Source: Mycogone perniciosa (taxonomy: Eukaryota > Ascomycota > Sordariomycetes > Hypocreales > Hypocreaceae). From it: a DNA stretch of 14,795 nucleotides. This document shows positions 1-7,246 of the stretch, in pieces (the stretch's first letter is position 1; each line of letters begins with the position of its first letter). The stretch lies in assembly GCA_025331125.1 (NCBI GenBank), contig JAOALB010000341.1, positions 1 through 14,795 of the forward strand. The letters run 5' to 3'. Position numbers and translations under genes: made by a program. Under the pieces are notes generated by a model. It made no database searches. It had not been told where the DNA came from and saw nothing but the letters and a program-made list of their open reading frames with translations.

Positions 1-141
1 TTCTCGACCAGCAGCTTGACGACGGCCTCGCGCCCCCCAGAGGCGGCCCGCCATAGCGGCGTCTGACCGTCGTTATCCTTGGCCTCGACGTCGGCGCCCT
101 TCTCGAGCAGCAGCCTGACAACAGCAAAGTGGCCATAGTGC
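1..141 (-). other. Ankyrin repeats at the C-terminal side of the NLR
   Basis: The minus strand reads GHFAVVRLLLEKGADVEAKD, then NDGQTPLWRAASGGREAVVK, a canonical 33-residue ankyrin unit (G-TPL--A--G----V--LL--GA-V---D) plus the start of the next. The array leaves the window at its left edge. GC content is visibly higher here than in the rest of the gene, as expected for a repeat array kept similar by recombination (inference). Confidence 0.93.
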
Positions 142-1798
142 GACGCTACCATAAGATCCGTAAAATGCTTAGCAATACCCATATCTATGGTCTGCCAATA
201 GATTCTAAACCATTCCGAGTAGCTCTTCGAATCTGGATCACAAATTCTCATAGCGGAGCATATAATGGCAGCGTTATCAATAATACTGGCCTCGCGGAAG
301 TGAGTACCCCAAGCTTTTGTCGAGTAATCTAAAAAGGCATTGCTATTGGCATAGTGGCGGGTTTGCCTGTCTGTACCTGTTGGAAGGCTAATGTCGGAGT
401 TGAATAAGTTCAGATAGAGCACGCAGAGCTCTGCAAGAACGGCATGTGCGTGGCGAGTAGTGATGGAGTGATGCCAGTGTGGCTCTGACAGCCTAGTTGT
501 AGGTGATGCTAAATCTGCAAGGAGAAACTCGCGGGCCGTTTGATGAAGGAAATAAATCTTGTCATGATAGATTGAGATGAATAATCCACACCAAGATCTA
601 AGACGCAACTTAAAGTCCTTTTTATCCTCTAAGTCAACGTCGTGAATACTCTGTGATGTATTGTCTATATTCACGGCAATATTCATTTCCGAGACGTTTA
701 GCGGCCGACTAGCGGCTAAGATGATACTTAGAGTCTTCCGAACCATCGGGTGTTCCTTGGACCGGGCAAGAATCTGCTCGTATGCGTCATTGACACTCCT
801 TGGAAGTGTTGTAATAGTGGACTCAACTCCCTTCAGTGTCTTTTCAAAGTCTTCTTTCTCTAAGTAGTCGAATACAAGGTATACCCAGAGATAAGTGCGG
901 TGGGGAGTCTCCTGTAGTTTTCTCTCTAGGTGACTCTTAATTTCGGGTGAGAGGCCTTTCTTCTCTGATAGCTGATTAATCCGATGTGTAATGACGCGAT
1001 TAACCTCTTGGCTGATAGCTTCTGACTCTTCCTATCCCGGTATACGTATATTTGGAAAGGCGTCTAATAGGCTGCGGAACTTGGACACGATCTGCTCATA
1101 CGGGCGGCATGTTAGAAGGCATTTGAGCTTGCCCTGGCCCAACTGGTCGCGGCGGAATTGGCTCTCTATATTCCGCATCAGGTCCGTAAACTCGGATTCG
1201 GCACATTCATCTAGGGCATCAAGGACCATAACTACAGGTCCTGCCCGGGGATCCTTGATAGCGTTTCGTAGAACCTTTCAGAGCGATTCTGTAGAGTTGA
1301 TCAACCCTTGCCCATCCCTGCGGAATTATGTCATGGCATGTCCGATCAGACACGGCTTCTGAGAGAAGAATTGGTGAAGCAGTGCGCAAAGGGCTTGCCG
1401 GACGGTGTTCTGGTCTTGGTCTTTGAAGAAGAAGTAGCAGATAGTTGCTGATCGTGGCAGGTCGTAGTCGACCAGGTACTTGGCTAATACTGACTTTCCA
1501 CAGCCAGGATCCGCTGATACCAGCAGGGGGCCGGAGTCCTGTTCTAACCACATCTGGAAGTGCCCGTGATTAAGGAACGACATGCATGTGTCTTCAACCC
1601 TTTCTTCCACTCGGTCTTTATACCACTCGTATGTGGCGTCCCTATTGCCAGTGGTGAGGCGGAATAGCTGGTGACACTCTTCTTCTTTTTCGGATAGCCT
1701 CTCGTTGGCGAAATCTTTCTGGGCTTGGAGATGCTCCATTGCAATGTCCTGATGCTTCTTTGCAGTATCCCGCTGCTCCTTTGCAATGTCTCGATGCT

Positions 1799-1853
1799 CT
1801 GTATATAGAATTAATATATATTAATAGTACGATTTAGAGAGCCTCGGACTGAC
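1799..1853 (-). other. Spliceosomal intron in the NLR linker
   Basis: The minus strand shows donor G|GTCAGT, an AT-rich body and acceptor TATACAG, 55 nt long. Splicing joins TCT-G to AG-CAT-CGA and keeps the frame from the linker helix into the EHRDIAKEQ repeats. Without splicing the reading frame meets stops, so the intron is well supported by frame continuity, although no transcript evidence is available here. Confidence 0.75.
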
Positions 1854-1948
1854 CAGATAGAATATCACCGATGTTCTTCTCAGCTTCAACCCTATTTGGT
1901 GCGATTCGATTGAGAAGGTCCTTTGTGTACACCGCTGCCACCATGGTT

Positions 1949-1953
1949 GCATA
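1949..1953. repeat. Target-site duplication, left copy (GCATA)
   Basis: GCATA abuts the TGTCAC end of the LTR. The identical pentamer abuts the other end at 2361-2365. On the coding strand it is TATGC, part of the Tyr-Ala codons that join the PNP domain to the linker. Confidence 0.87.
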
Positions 1954-2030
1954 TGTCACGACCCGACCATGTCGAAGACCAGGTCACGGGGACACGGGAG
2001 AATATCGGTTGCACTGACCAATCATCAGGA

Positions 2031-2150
2031 AGTGATCACCGCGCTAAGAGTGATCACTCAAACGCTCACTACACCAAGACGTGGGATCACTTACTCGATC
2101 ACCGCACTATCGCAGTGATCGCAGCAACGCTCACTGGAACATCAGTGATC
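2031..2150 (+). repeat. Cluster of GTGATC/GATCAC repeats in the LTR U3 region
   Basis: About 120 bp hold six GATC sites in the context GTGATC or GATCAC: at 2031, 2050, 2084, 2097, 2114 and 2144. Two of them are in palindromic TGATCA. ACGCTCACT is present twice (2062 and 2127). The spacing is irregular, so this is a compound array and not a simple tandem repeat. Its position upstream of the TATA-like box suggests promoter or enhancer repeats of the retroelement (inference). Confidence 0.6.
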
Positions 2151-2168
2151 GCACATACATCTCCTTTG

Positions 2169-2176
2169 TATATATA
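2169..2176 (+). promoter_or_regulatory. TATA-like box inside the LTR
   Basis: TATATATA lies about 215 bp into the LTR, just after the GTGATC repeat cluster, where a U3 core promoter would be expected. The motif is symmetrical, so it could also serve the minus strand, about 225 bp upstream of the ATG at 1944 of the NACHT half. Function is inferred only. Confidence 0.4.
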
Positions 2177-2278
2177 CGACTGGCTTGTCACTCACTTAGT
2201 ATAGTTACTTAGACAGTCGTTAACAATTGCATTCCCCAGAATCGCCTGTTCTACAGAATCGAGACTACGTTACCCTGC

Positions 2279-3253
2279 TCAGTATTCATCCCTGACCTCT
2301 CTGTCAACATAAACCCACGAGCCTCGGTTTATCCCTTGAGAATCAACCCGGATCGTCACAGCATACCCCTGCCACTCCTTATTCTTGTGGGAGTCTGAAT
2401 AGTCGCAAATGCCCCGAATGACTAGACACGGAAAGTGGTTCATTAATCCCGCCGCTTCCATCTCAAAGCACTGAACATCCTTTTCCGCTGCGAGCTTGTC
2501 TCGAAGCACAGCATCCTTCATGAGTTGGTTTGCTGAAGCGATCAGGCCGTAATGAATAGTCGGATTATCCTCATCTTCCGTCCTTTCGGGTCGCAAAATG
2601 AGGCTTGACGGATTATTCCCACATGTCACCGCACAATCCGATTCCTCGTTTGTAGGGTGGCAGACGTTACTTTGATACAGTCTGTCGCTGCTTGGATCGG
2701 GTCGTCGATATTTGTTCCGTAGCCTTGGCTTTTTATCGAGAATAGCACCGATGGCTGCCTCAAGCTGATTTCCTTCGCCCTCATATTGCGCCTGAAGGCC
2801 AGCTATAGCTGCACGTAGAACTGGTGGCGGTTGGTTCAGGAACCCTGTTGTTTGGAAGCTCTGCCCTTGTATGATTTTGCCGAAGTCGAACTGGAATAAG
2901 CCACCGTTGCTGCCGCCTGAAGAGCTAACCACCACATCTCCCAAGCGAATATCGTGCTTTCGACTGGGCGCGCCTCCACCAATACCAACCATCAATCCGA
3001 TTCTAACGTTGGAGAAACTGTGTGACATATCTGCCGCCACACGTGCTGCAGAGGATATGCCATACTCTCCACCAGGCAAGACGGCGATAACAATGTTATG
3101 CTTCCCAATTTTGCCTAATGTATAATCGTTATTATCGTTCGTGGAGACCATCTCTGGCCCTTCATGCTTTTCGTCGAGGACAGCTTGGGCAGCAACATAT
3201 TCGGCCGTGATAGCACAGATCCAGCCGACTGTGTAATCATTAGGGTTCAGCAT
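2279..3253 (-). CDS. PNP_UDP (nucleoside phosphorylase/MTAN-like) domain, 5' half of the split NLR gene, with LTR-derived tail
   Basis: The ORF has 324 codons. Residues 1-298 are a complete nucleoside-phosphorylase-like domain of the kind found at the N-terminus of many fungal NLRs. Visible motifs are DYTVGWICAITAEYVAAQAV with the conserved Glu18, the glycine-rich loop VLPGGEYGISSAA, IGLMVGIGGGAP, DIRLGDVVVS, then FEMEAAGLMNHFPCLVIRGI followed by CDYSDSHKNKEWQGY. The late Glu and Asp correspond to the substrate-binding and catalytic acids of the fold (family knowledge). In relatives this runs straight on into the NACHT linker. Here, after Tyr-Ala, the frame enters the LTR and ends with 26 foreign residues (VTIRVDSQGINRGSWVYVDR..) at a stop supplied by the LTR. 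It could still be expressed as a free PNP-like protein, or it may simply be the 5' relic of a dead gene. The start at 3253 is the natural MLNPNDYTVGWICA. Confidence 0.87.
   Translation of the reverse strand: MLNPNDYTVGWICAITAEYVAAQAVLDEKHEGPEMVSTNDNNDYTLGKIGKHNIVIAVLPGGEYGISSAARVAADMSHSFSNVRIGLMVGIGGGAPSRKHDIRLGDVVVSSSGGSNGGLFQFDFGKIIQGQSFQTTGFLNQPPPVLRAAIAGLQAQYEGEGNQLEAAIGAILDKKPRLRNKYRRPDPSSDRLYQSNVCHPTNEESDCAVTCGNNPSSLILRPERTEDEDNPTIHYGLIASANQLMKDAVLRDKLAAEKDVQCFEMEAAGLMNHFPCLVIRGICDYSDSHKNKEWQGYAVTIRVDSQGINRGSWVYVDREVRDEY
2361..2365. repeat. Target-site duplication, right copy (GCATA)
   Basis: GCATA directly follows the GTCACA end of the LTR and matches 1949-1953. Deleting the LTR and one of the two copies restores a single in-frame codon series (..W-Q-G-Y-A-T-M-V..) between the two gene halves. 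Confidence 0.87.
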
Positions 3254-3755
3254 CTCTCTAGACGGTTTATCAGAGGCGGACTAAGGTGCAAGATCTCTCT
3301 CCGATAAACTAGGCAAAGTTCTCACTAGCTTCAGTCGCTAAAGTCGTAGATGCGTGGTTTGTGAAGGGTCTAGATTATCTTGTGTCTTAAAAGCGGGGTA
3401 TCCGGCAGCTAACCTACTACCCAGCCATCTACAGTTTCTTATTCTCTCAATAGACAATTAGCATATCTAGATATCAATAGTTTTTTTTCATTTTAAAAAA
3501 AATTGTAGCGGAAGGAGCTGGGAATGAATACATATCAGTCCGATGAAAAGCTGACATTTATATCGGCAACTGCAAGGGAAGAGGGGTACAATTTAGTACC
3601 GGGTCAGCACGATGAGGATGTATTAGCCTGGCCTAACTGGAGGATCAGCGCTAATGTCAGTCACTTGTATAATCACGTGATGCATTGGCTAAAGGTCCTC
3701 GATGATTTAAGCGATGCCGCAGCTTTAGGCCCGTTAGCCTCATGCATTCTAGACC
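3254..3755. other. Non-coding stretch upstream of the PNP/NLR gene
   Basis: This holds the presumed 5' leader and promoter of the minus-strand NLR gene and the decayed 3' end of the neighbouring transposase. A T8/A8 stretch (3481-3502) is visible. I see no convincing TATA or CCAAT box. The plus-strand open frame at 3524-3853 overlaps the transposase antisense and is not counted as a gene. Confidence 0.4.
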
Positions 3756-4308
3756 TCAGTGAAATCGCTTCACTTAAACAGGCGTCTTTCCCCGGGGAGC
3801 CTAGCCCTTGCGCTTGGTCCCAATACCCTTATCGCGCCCACTCTCATCTATAAAAACCATCTAGTAGGAACGGAAACAAGATATTTTATATATATGTTCG
3901 GCTTGCAGATGTGGGTCTCGCTCTTTCGCAACGTTCTGTGCGACATTCTTCGTATAGTTCGCACCCTTTATGGCCCTACTTATACTAAAACGTGTCACAT
4001 TAACATCGAATTCCTTCCAAAGGAAAACGACCATATCCTTAAGACGCATACAAGGGGTTAGGGCAAAGCTAGTCACAGAGCGCAGTCAACATATTATCAG
4101 TAATAGTCTTAGGTCGGCCGGCACCATTTGATGGTGCTTTGGTTGTTCTACAGTGAAAGACGTTCGATCGGCTGTGGCGTACTGTACGGGCAGTGGAGTT
4201 GGCCAGCTTGGCTAGATTGTTATCAGTAGGCACTTGATCGCCTTGTAGCCTAGCATAGATTGCGTCCTCGATCAAGCGTCGCTGGGCGAGCGCAAGATTT
4301 GGCGCCAT
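3756..4308 (-). pseudogene. Tc1/mariner-type DDE transposase remnant
   Basis: The N-terminal part is open from ATG 4308: MAPNLALAQRRLIEDAIYAR, then a helix-turn-helix region with DNNLAKLANSTARTVRH and the GAGRPKTITDNMLTALCD linker that fungal Tc1/mariner transposases share. After a stop at 4069-4071 and a frameshift near 4040 it continues as KDMVVFLWKEFDVNVTRFSI and AKERDPHL..FRSY, a stop at 3861, then MVFIDESGRDKG, in which the Asp (about 3847) is the first acid of the DDE triad. Further in-frame stops follow at 3801, 3774 and 3756. Beyond that homology fades, so the other two catalytic acids are lost or unrecognisable. Most of these stops can be explained by C-to-T changes. I could not locate terminal inverted repeats. 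It is clearly dead. Confidence 0.85.
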
Positions 4309-4572
4309 TGTTGGAGATGTGGTACATACTCCCTACATACTTCTCAAATATCGTCTGATCCGCTGGAAATCCTGCTGCGCCTAGATAGGTTGTCTGTTCT
4401 CTGCAGACAAAGCAAAATAAGACCTCGGCCGTAGATAACAAGATTCAATAAGCATTATGGAGATGCCGTGCATTCAAGTGTCCAACAATTTCCAGCGCAT
4501 TACGAAGGGCAGACGTCGAATCTTCGTTGCAGCAAAAGCTAAGAAAATGGTCTAGTTGTCGGAAAAAACCCA

Positions 4573-4795
4573 GTTACGTAGTCAGCTTGTTCACATCACG
4601 AAGATAGGGCGCCAGAATTCCACTCAATTGCTCCATGTCCCCTCGCCTCTTCCTTGGATTCTCCTCCCGTCATTTTATTATAGAAGCAGAACGCCGCGCG
4701 TTCTGTTTCACCTCACGTCAGATAACATGTTCCCTTGCATACACATTTTTGCTTATTCCAACAACTAGACCGACGTTATCCGACATGAGAAGCAT
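4573..4795 (+). repeat. Dispersed repeat, copy 1
   Basis: This stretch shares an ordered series of blocks with 10095-10342 in the same orientation: GTTACGTAGTCA, CACATCA, ATAGGGC, TTCCACTC, TTAT.ATAGAA, CGCGCGT.CTGT, CATACA, TTATTCC, then AGACCGA.GTTAT.CGA. The blocks are collinear with small indels, so the two are diverged copies of one interspersed sequence, by eye about two thirds identical. It lies upstream of the transposase remnant and has no coding frame. The family is not recognised. Confidence 0.65.
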
Positions 4796-5441
4796 GTGTT
4801 TGTTTTATTATTTGCGTCTACTAAGTAAACTAGTTACATGAACCCTCATCTGCGCAATAGGACGTTAGAAGCCAGTAGCTCAAGGCCACCGTTCGCTAAA
4901 TTTCAATTTACAAATGAAAGAGGGTCAATTGTGAGGTGTCAATCTGAATCAGTTAAGGGGGGGCCGTAAGGGTTCGTCTCCTCCACTAGTTTCTGGAAGT
5001 CCTTGCTTCCTGAGGGTCCAAGTAAGTGCGAGGAGGGGGTCTCCCCTGGTGGGATATCTGGTAGAAAGGGTCTAACCATCCTAGTATGAAGCATCGTGGC
5101 CATTTGACTGACAACAGCAGAAATACATAGCCACCCCTGGTTCTAGTCACTTGGTATGTCTCGCACCATCAGCTGCGTCGTCATGTGCATCACCATTGGG
5201 TATTCGTTGAGTCTGACCCCTGTGGTAGGGTGTTGTGTGCCCAGGTCTAGTCGTGATAGCTTGGTGGTGGTCGTGAACCACAGTGTTGGGCTATGATGCC
5301 GAACGCGGGTGTGGATCCACCCGTGGACTTGACAAGTTGAAAATGTCTATAATATGCATCTAGAAGATATAATGTGGCAGATATGCATTCAAAGTTATCC
5401 ATAGTAAACTGTGGTGTGAGTCATAATGTAGCTGTGGGTGA
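4796..5441. other. Stretch without an assignable gene; one long minus-strand open frame
   Basis: I recognise no gene. The minus strand is open from about 5345 to 4933 in one frame except for a single TAG near 5143. It reads for example VRLNEYPMVMHMTTQLMVRD, then NQGWLCISAVVSQMATMLHT, and ends TNPYGPPLTDSD. This could be a fragment of an old gene or chance. The decayed N-terminal part of the plus-strand nuclease gene should also begin here but cannot be read. Confidence 0.3.
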
Positions 5442-6403
5442 AGGTGGTGCCAGCGGACGGGTTTCCGCCAGGCCAACTTCGCGTTTAACCCTCAACCTCC
5501 ATCGCTCCAGGCTCTTTGCCGAGACCGGAAACGTATCTACAATGGGGATAGGATCTCGTCGATGAGGCTCAAAGACGAGGTGTACTTCATAGGCTGTGAC
5601 ATTTCCGAGGCCTTGCTGACAGGTCACAGTTTGGGGATCTCGAGCCCCCTGGGTTCTTCTTCTGTGATAACGCAGATACAGCTGCTCGCCGATATCCTCA
5701 ACGCTGTCTTGTTCATCAAATTTGAGTCAGGCCAGCGAATGCTACCCTGATGGCAAAGGAGAGTCTTCCTGGAATGCGTGCGTTCATGCACTAGTTCTAG
5801 ATTGGGTGCTGGAGGATGACTCAAACAACGGTGGTTGTCTCGACTCCGAATGTTGGTGTAGTCCGATCTCTTGTGCTCTTCTTGCTCGTTCGCTAATTAT
5901 ATAGCAGCACTACTGTTGGGCTGCTCCAGGAATACATACCAAAAAACGCGCTGTGCATGGTTGATTTTTGTCTCAGCATTCGTCCAAAGCGATCTGAGGA
6001 GCAGGACATCATCGACACTATTCGTAGTCAACATCTGGGGGGACTCCGCCAATCATACCAATTGGAGAGCCTTAAGAAAAAATCCGATTGCAATATCTAT
6101 CGCAACGAAACGCCATGGAGAATAGTACGATGCCGCCTTGCTCCAGATTGCCACATGGCACTCGGCCCAGTGAGGAAGCCTACGTTGGGGGGGTCAATCA
6201 TCCACCCACGATTGAGTTTCTAGCTGGCCTCATCGTTCAAGGACATGACTGGCAGTTTTTTTCCATTGATACTCGGTGAGAATGCTGTTTCTAAGGTGTT
6301 TAGACCGCTGCTGCAGGTTGGGGATACGTGTTCTGAATCAGGTATTTTGAAACTGTTCAGCTCCCTACAGCAATTGAAACAGGATTTGGAGGAGACATAC
6401 TGA
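5442..6403 (+). pseudogene. Fungal PD-(D/E)XK nuclease-like protein, frameshifted
   Basis: The pieces follow the order of the fungal PD-(D/E)XK nuclease-like family (Pfam PDDEXK_12 type). 5442-5735 reads QRTGFRQANFAFNPQPPSLQ, then ALCRDRKRIYNGDRIS and LLADILNAVLFI. 5735-5895, in another frame, reads ECYPDGKGESSWNACVHALV. 5900-6045, again shifted, reads SSTTVGLLQEYIPKNALCMV, then DFCLSIRP. 6045-6118 reads SANHTNWRALRKNPIAISIA, then TKRHGE. 6119-6278 reads EFLAGLIVQGHDWQFFSIDT. 6279-6403 reads ENAVSKVFRPLLQVGDT, ending SSLQQLKQDLEETY and TGA. At least four frameshifts and a deletion after KRHGE (the usual QLG..W segment is missing) inactivate it. The catalytic motif normally read as E-x-K is A-T-K here (Ala codon at 6102). 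The true start is not visible; a stop at 5439 precedes the recognised part. Role in the host is unknown. Confidence 0.83.
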
Positions 6404-6463
6404 TTATTGTATAAAGAAAAGAAATCTCACCACGGCCACGTTCCTTCGGAAGAACATAGAACT

Positions 6464-6745
6464 TTATCTCCTCAGGAGTGCAACAGGGAGGAAAATAAAA
6501 GAGCTAAGAATCACCCCTTGATTTCCATGAGCAATGCCCTGACGCCACCGTGACTTGAGTTTGACTTTCCAGAAAGCATATACAATGGTACAACTGGTAA
6601 CGAGAGGGAGCGTTATTCCTGCCTCGAGGATCTCACCCGAATTGAGTTCGTGATACATGGCGATGTAGCGGTGAGTCTATAACCAGTAGGATGTGAGTCT
6701 CAGCGTGAAAATAAGGCAACCAATAACCCCTAAATTGGGCAAAGA
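6464..6745 (-). pseudogene. Possible membrane-protein remnant
   Basis: The minus strand reads NLGVIGCLIFTLRLTSYWL, a TAG (6684-6686), THRYIA, then a 64-codon open frame with MYHELNSGEILEAG, a hydrophobic segment ITLPLVTSCTIVYAFW, a basic loop KVKLKSRWRQG and a second hydrophobic segment VILSSFIFLPVALL. Alternating hydrophobic helices and a basic loop look like part of a multi-pass membrane protein. No family is recognised and chance cannot be excluded. Confidence 0.35.
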
Positions 6746-7089
6746 AAAAGTCGACCAGGATGATTTACTGTAGGGTTGCAAATGTCATTTGTATTTATGG
6801 CGATGTAATTCCATGCAGTTGCTCGGGTTCCACCAACTCGCAAGAATCTCCAGATTATTAGGCACTGGCAGATTGAGAAATCATCAGATGATAGAGTCTG
6901 ACGGGAGCGAGTACGTTCTGCTAGAACATAACCATCGATAGAGCCACTCGCAATCTACTCTACGTCAGTGGTTTTTTTTTTGTTTGGTTTTCTTTCTGGC
7001 ACTGAAATCTTACCACTAAAATAGGTGCTTAAGTACTACTAGGCGATATTTCTTAATGGCTGGAAACACCAAGGCACCCGTGGCGTTAC
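6746..7089. other. Non-coding stretch
   Basis: I see no gene here. The only notable item is a T10 run followed by a T/G-rich tract at about 6971-6999. The decayed 5' end of the minus-strand membrane-protein remnant may extend into the left part. Confidence 0.3.
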
Positions 7090-7175
7090 AGGACCCACAG
7101 CGCTATGCCTAAAGAAATTCCAAAACTGATGTCCATCTATTATGAAATTACTTTAGGCATAGCGCTGTGGGTCCT
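7090..7175. repeat. 86-bp fold-back element with perfect 25-bp inverted arms
   Basis: Arm 7090-7114 begins AGGACCCACAGCGCTATG. Arm 7151-7175 is its exact reverse complement over all 25 positions. The 36-nt spacer is AT-rich. The arms do not extend outwards or inwards. I see no clear target duplication, so it may be a miniature inverted-repeat element that has lost its flanks, a hairpin at an old rearrangement, or the folded end of a larger transposon. Confidence 0.8.
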
Positions 7176-7246
7176 ATTTATTCTTGACTCCACCTTTTGA
7201 GAACCCAAGTTACTTGTCCCTTAACCTTTAGTTTTTCTTTCTCACC

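Larger units (their letters stand above)
1..1953 (-). pseudogene. NACHT-ankyrin half of a split PNP_UDP-NACHT-ankyrin NLR gene (3' end outside window)
   Basis: This is the NTPase and sensor half of a fungal NLR-type protein. Such proteins act in non-self recognition and heterokaryon-incompatibility-like responses (family knowledge; no ligand can be named). From 1953 leftwards the frame reads a linker (MVAAVYTKDLLNRIAP), an intron at 1853-1799 (GTCAGT..ACAG, 55 nt, phase kept), and a repetitive charged helix (EHRDIAKEQRDTAKKHQDIA). It continues with the conserved EEECHQLFRLTT and TYEWYKDRVEERVE segments, Walker A SADPGCGKS (1491-1517), Walker B VLDALDE (1206-1226) and LLTCRPYEQI. A helical part follows (YFLHQTAREFLLADL), then ankyrin repeats from about 141 to the left edge. 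The frame is constant over about 1.7 kb but has in-frame stops TAA 1326-1328, TGA 1278-1280 (where relatives have Trp) and TAG 1032-1034. It is separated from its PNP domain by an LTR insertion. I am confident of the family and that the gene is broken. Confidence 0.93.
1954..2360 (+). mobile_element. Solo LTR (407 bp) inserted in the NLR gene
   Basis: The element starts TGTCACGACCCG and ends CGGATCGTCACA. The ends are TG..CA with imperfect inverted repeats (TGT[C/G]ACGA[C/T]CCG), the standard form of a retrotransposon long terminal repeat. It is flanked on both sides by GCATA (1949-1953 and 2361-2365), a 5-bp target duplication typical of LTR integrases. It has no coding capacity of its own; the 93-codon open frame from 1923 is incidental. 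A repeat-rich U3-like part (2031-2150) precedes TATATATA at 2169-2176, so I read the LTR as plus-oriented, opposite to the host gene. The absence of internal retroelement sequence implies LTR-LTR recombination (inference). Superfamily (Ty3 or Ty1) cannot be assigned. Confidence 0.87.

Noticed and set aside
1923..2204. 93-codon plus-strand open frame
   Set aside because: It starts in the NLR exon antisense and runs through the LTR repeat cluster. Its content is repetitive His/Thr-rich sequence and it is explained by the LTR.
1945..2278. Reading the NACHT half and the PNP ORF as two independent neighbouring genes
   Set aside because: The target duplication, LTR ends and exact frame continuity show one interrupted gene.
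3524..3853. 109-codon plus-strand open frame
   Set aside because: Its 3' part is antisense to the transposase remnant, whose minus-strand reading (MVFIDESGRDKG) is recognisable. The plus frame has no recognisable content.
5421..5730. About 100-codon minus-strand open frame (for example VTCQQGLGNVTAYEVHLVFE)
   Set aside because: It is antisense to the plus-strand nuclease-like pseudogene, whose residues match the family in order. The minus frame gives no recognisable protein.
6274..6323. Possible intron (GGTGAGA..CTGCAG) in the nuclease-like gene
   Set aside because: Splicing would give the wrong frame for the following VGDT segment. A single-base frameshift at about 6278 restores ENAVSKVFRPLLQVGDT instead.
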